A stretch of 34,552 bases of DNA, taken from Rubellimicrobium aerolatum (GTDB lineage: Bacteria > Pseudomonadota > Alphaproteobacteria > Rhodobacterales > Rhodobacteraceae). The translations under genes were made by a program, and so were the position numbers. This document shows positions 32,337-34,552 of the stretch, one piece after another; position 1 is the first letter of the stretch, and each line of letters starts with the position of its first letter. Below the pieces are notes generated by a model. The model was not told where the DNA came from. It ran no database searches and was given only the letters and a program-made list of their open reading frames with translations. The DNA lies in contig NZ_JAGGJP010000022.1 in the NCBI RefSeq assembly GCF_017872975.1, positions 1-34,552 on the forward strand, written 5' to 3'.

Positions 32337-33008
32337 TCAGAGCCTGCATCGGCGCCCTTGTGACATGGCGCCCAATAGGGCTAGGAGTCCGGAAACTAGC
32401 ATGAGGCCAGATGCCGGCACTGGCACGGGCAGAGGCGGAACGACGCGTGTCGGCGTGACCGGACCCAAGGGATCAGCAGACCCATCTGTCGGATGCGAAG
32501 TGATCACGGTTGTCCAGGGCTGCCCGAAATCTTCTTCCCACGTTTCAGTCTCAGGGATCCAGCCCGCCGGTATCCAAGGAGTGGAGCCCTCGGGGAGCGA
32601 AGCCTCTGTCGGCAGATCGTCGGGATGCGTCGTAGTGGTCGGACTGGTCGCCTTCACAGCCACTGCCGGGAGAGTCCCAGCTCCGTTGAAGATCAAGGCC
32701 AAGAGTTCGGCGTCGGTTAGATTGGGGAATCGGTCATAGAGAGGCAGTCCCGCAGTTGGCATGCAATTCGACACAAAAAGGATCATTGTCGAACGCCAGA
32801 TGTCTTCGAACTGGCTTTTGTCATACAGATGCTCCATGACCCATTCTGAGTCTGGGTAGTTGCACAACTCGATCGGATCATCCTCGAAGCCTTCAAGCTC
32901 GAGCGTTCCGGCGGCAACTGGGAGCCGTGCAGCCAACAGGATCAGGCCAGCAGCGGCAACGACTGCTGCGCCGGAACGGCTATGGGAACGAAGATCACCT
33001 ACCGACAT
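32337..33008 (-). CDS. Exported protein with VPLPA-type C-terminal sorting tail
   Basis: The 223 residues start with a signal peptide (RSHSRSG, then AAVVAAAGLILLAARLPVAA). The tail consists of the motif VPVPASG, a single hydrophobic helix (LMLVSGLLALLGAM) and a basic end (RRCRL), the VPLPA/PEP-CTERM layout processed by exosortase-type systems in Rhodobacterales. The middle part (about 35-190) is acidic and Thr/Pro-rich, with no known domain; two cysteines (ELCNYPDSEW, VSNCMPTAG) could form a disulphide. The ATG at 33008 gives the signal peptide directly; an upstream extension to 33146 does not. Function unknown; likely surface-located. Confidence 0.8.
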   Translation of the reverse strand: MSVGDLRSHSRSGAAVVAAAGLILLAARLPVAAGTLELEGFEDDPIELCNYPDSEWVMEHLYDKSQFEDIWRSTMILFVSNCMPTAGLPLYDRFPNLTDAELLALIFNGAGTLPAVAVKATSPTTTTHPDDLPTEASLPEGSTPWIPAGWIPETETWEEDFGQPWTTVITSHPTDGSADPLGPVTPTRVVPPLPVPVPASGLMLVSGLLALLGAMSQGRRCRL

Positions 33009-33567
33009 AAAGCACTCACTCAAAGCAAGGGGCCGGACGTCCGCTGCCACACCGGCGCCCTCCATTCCACTAGTTGCGTGCTGCGGGACATAGGGCATGA
33101 CACTCGTCCCTGGTCTGTGGCACGAGCGCCACTGACTCGGCGCCACGCGACATGAACCGACAGCACAACCGTCGCTAAACTTGGACCATATGGCGATATC
33201 AAGGCATGAAGCGGGCCACCTTCGACATGGAGAAGGCAGGGTCCGGGCTCCCGCTGTAGAACAGTGGGCGGCTCAAGACCATCTTAGACTCCACACGACG
33301 GTGTACGCTCTGATCCAGCGGGTTTGAAAAGATGCGAAGTCCAGATCAGATGGAAGGTCGACGTTTAGCAGTGGACTGGTTGAGGGCAGGCCAGCGATGC
33401 TCCAGTCGATTGCTTTTGGCGCATGTGATAAGGTATCCAAGCTAGCCTGTCGGATTACCTTTGAGCAGAAATGATAGGCGGCGCAGGCACCTGCCCAATT
33501 TTGGCCGGAGTGCTCCAGCAACCGGGTTCGTGGGCCCCAAGCTTTAAAGAAGCCAAGATCGAGACTC
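33009..33567. other. Intergenic stretch, no confident gene
   Basis: About 560 bases of mixed, AT-richer sequence. A minus-strand frame at 33273-33665 (130 codons, ending near YTVVWSLRWS) is open but overlaps the start of the next gene and has no recognisable motif. A tiny plus-strand frame from 33207 (MKRATFDMEKAGSGLPL) may be the start of a broken gene. Nothing here can be assigned. Confidence 0.4.
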
Positions 33568-34317
33568 ATGCAAATGCCCAACCTTATCGACCCTTCTGTC
33601 TGTCTTGCCACCGTGGAAGTGTTCCGCAAGGTTCCAGAAATTCGGTTGAGGATTGCGATCGACACGTTCAGAGAATTTGTTGAATTGGCTGCTCTGCATC
33701 TGGATGGGGTCAGGCCAAGCGGGTGGGCCGATTACCGCTTGTTCCCGGATCTGCGACCGGAAGACTTGGAAGGCTTGATCCTGATTGGCAGATTTCGACA
33801 GGCCTATATGACACCTAAAGGCGCTCGTCTGCTAAAACGCTTGATACAACATGATCTTGTTCCGCGTCGGCCGGGAGCGGGCGCAGCGAACTTCACAGAG
33901 CTCGACGCCTACATCAATTTGGAAGCCGAACTGGTGCGACGTACGATAGAGCGGCGGGCGCAGAAAGAGGCTGGCCGCCAAAGCAGGGCCGAGGCCGTGA
34001 CCACGTTCGCTGCGCGGGTGGCTCACCTGGTGCATAATCCTGAAGATGCCCGACCGGAGGAGCTCAGCCGCAAGCTCATCATGGCTGTTTTCCTTCAGAA
34101 ATTCGGCAAGGGCGTCGGTGGCTCCGTGACTCTTGGTGGCATTCGCTGCTTCAAGGGATTCCCACAGGATGATCCCGCAGAAACCGATTGGGAGCAGCGA
34201 TGGCAAAACCTCGATACGATCTATTGGCTGGATGCTACAGGGTTCCGCCACGGTGACCTGACAGCCCGGAGACACCGCCGGCCCGCTCTTGAAGAGGCAC
34301 TCGTGCGGGAGCGCTAG
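33568..34317 (+). CDS. Protein of unknown function, 249 residues
   Basis: I do not recognise this gene. The protein is soluble and mostly helical, with no signal peptide. Conserved-looking blocks are SGWADYRLFPDLRPEDLEGLILIG, a charged helix (LVRRTIERRAQKEAGRQSRAEA), and a C-terminal part with GGSVTLGGIRCFKGFPQDDP and TIYWLDATGFRHGDLTARRH. The coding sequence is less GC-rich than the backbone, which suggests acquisition. The ATG at 33568 is followed by another at 33574. It is placed between an exported protein and IS3 ends, so it may be cargo of a lost element. Confidence 0.6.
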   Translation: MQMPNLIDPSVCLATVEVFRKVPEIRLRIAIDTFREFVELAALHLDGVRPSGWADYRLFPDLRPEDLEGLILIGRFRQAYMTPKGARLLKRLIQHDLVPRRPGAGAANFTELDAYINLEAELVRRTIERRAQKEAGRQSRAEAVTTFAARVAHLVHNPEDARPEELSRKLIMAVFLQKFGKGVGGSVTLGGIRCFKGFPQDDPAETDWEQRWQNLDTIYWLDATGFRHGDLTARRHRRPALEEALVRER

Positions 34318-34347
34318 GTTGGGGCGACAGCAGTACGGAAAGGCAGG

Positions 34348-34460
34348 TGATCTTCCCCCGCTTCGGTGGACACGGGGTTAGCTCGCCATCTGCTCGGCCT
34401 GTTCGGGCGTGAGATAGCCGAGAGCCGAGTGGATGCGAGCGCGATTGTAGTAGCCTTTGA
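34348..34460 (-). pseudogene. IS3-family element, transposase C-terminus and right end
   Basis: On the minus strand the frame reads VKGYYNRARIHSALGYLTPE, then QAEQMAS and stop (34378-34380), the typical end of IS3-family OrfB. Beyond the stop, the terminal repeat begins TGATCTTCCCCCGCTTCGGT at 34348. The rest of the element is cut off near 34460 by the next insertion sequence. Confidence 0.85.
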
Positions 34461-34463
34461 CCT

Positions 34464-34552
34464 GACCCCTTGTTTCTCCTCTAGGGGCTGCTGGAATCCG
34501 GACCCAACGGAAGGGATCGGACATGAAGCGAAGCAGGTTCAGTGACGAGCAG
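34464..34552 (+). mobile_element. Start of a second IS3-family element (runs off the window)
   Basis: After the broken IS3 end, a new left end starts around TGACCCCTTGTTTCTCC. With AAGGGA upstream, an ATG at 34523 opens MKRSRFSDEQ, the usual first residues of IS3-family OrfA. Only 10 codons are inside the window. It apparently inserted into the older IS3 copy. Confidence 0.75.

Noticed and set aside
33273-33665. 130-codon minus-strand frame before the 249-residue protein
   Set aside because: Overlaps the start of the better supported plus-strand gene, with no recognisable motif or clear ribosome site.
1-34552. CRISPR arrays
   Set aside because: No evenly spaced direct repeats and no cas genes were seen.

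Overview
The window looks like part of a large repABC plasmid or chromid from a GC-rich alphaproteobacterium, most likely a member of the Rhodobacterales. The basis is a complete repA-repB-repC cassette with a counter-transcribed RNA gene and a triple parS cluster, very GC-rich third codon positions, and an exported protein ending in a VPLPA-type sorting tail common in that order. A tRNA-Ser(GCT) with encoded CCA lies beside the cassette, so the replicon may be chromid-like.

Layout. 1-740: a 5'-truncated serine recombinase and tRNA-Ser. 741-5243: replication and partition (RepA/ParA, RepB/ParB, antisense RNA, RepC, three parS palindromes). 5244-9457: a Type III restriction-modification pair (mod-res) on the minus strand, with an AT-richer segment in the target-recognition part of mod. 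9541-14300: an SbcCD-like nuclease/ATPase pair of the YhaO/YhaN type. 14584-17633: a LuxR-type regulator, a PuuP-like amine importer and a DavA-like amidase, probably an amine uptake and catabolism unit. 18027-20640: an HNH-like protein, an AT-richer DUF4236 membrane protein and an IS5-family remnant. 20641-21822: a Fic protein.

The most interesting part is 21938-26102. A CapP-like metallopeptidase and a CapH-like HTH repressor are divergent from three overlapping genes: a cGAS/DncV-like nucleotidyltransferase, a stand-alone E2-like protein and a patatin-like phospholipase. This has the layout of a Type II-short CBASS anti-phage system with a phospholipase effector, controlled by a DNA-damage-type CapH/CapP switch. 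A PIN-domain protein and a VapBC toxin-antitoxin follow, then a complete serine recombinase.

29221-34552 is a scrap yard of mobile elements: IS5, IS21 and IS3 fragments, an EamA transporter tail and one intact IS5-family element. Among these sit a PAS sensor-like protein, the VPLPA-CTERM protein and an unrecognised 249-residue protein. Overall the window is a plasmid backbone loaded with defence and stability modules (restriction, CBASS, Fic, PIN, VapBC) between insertion-sequence scars. All family assignments come from reading motifs by eye; no database search was run.
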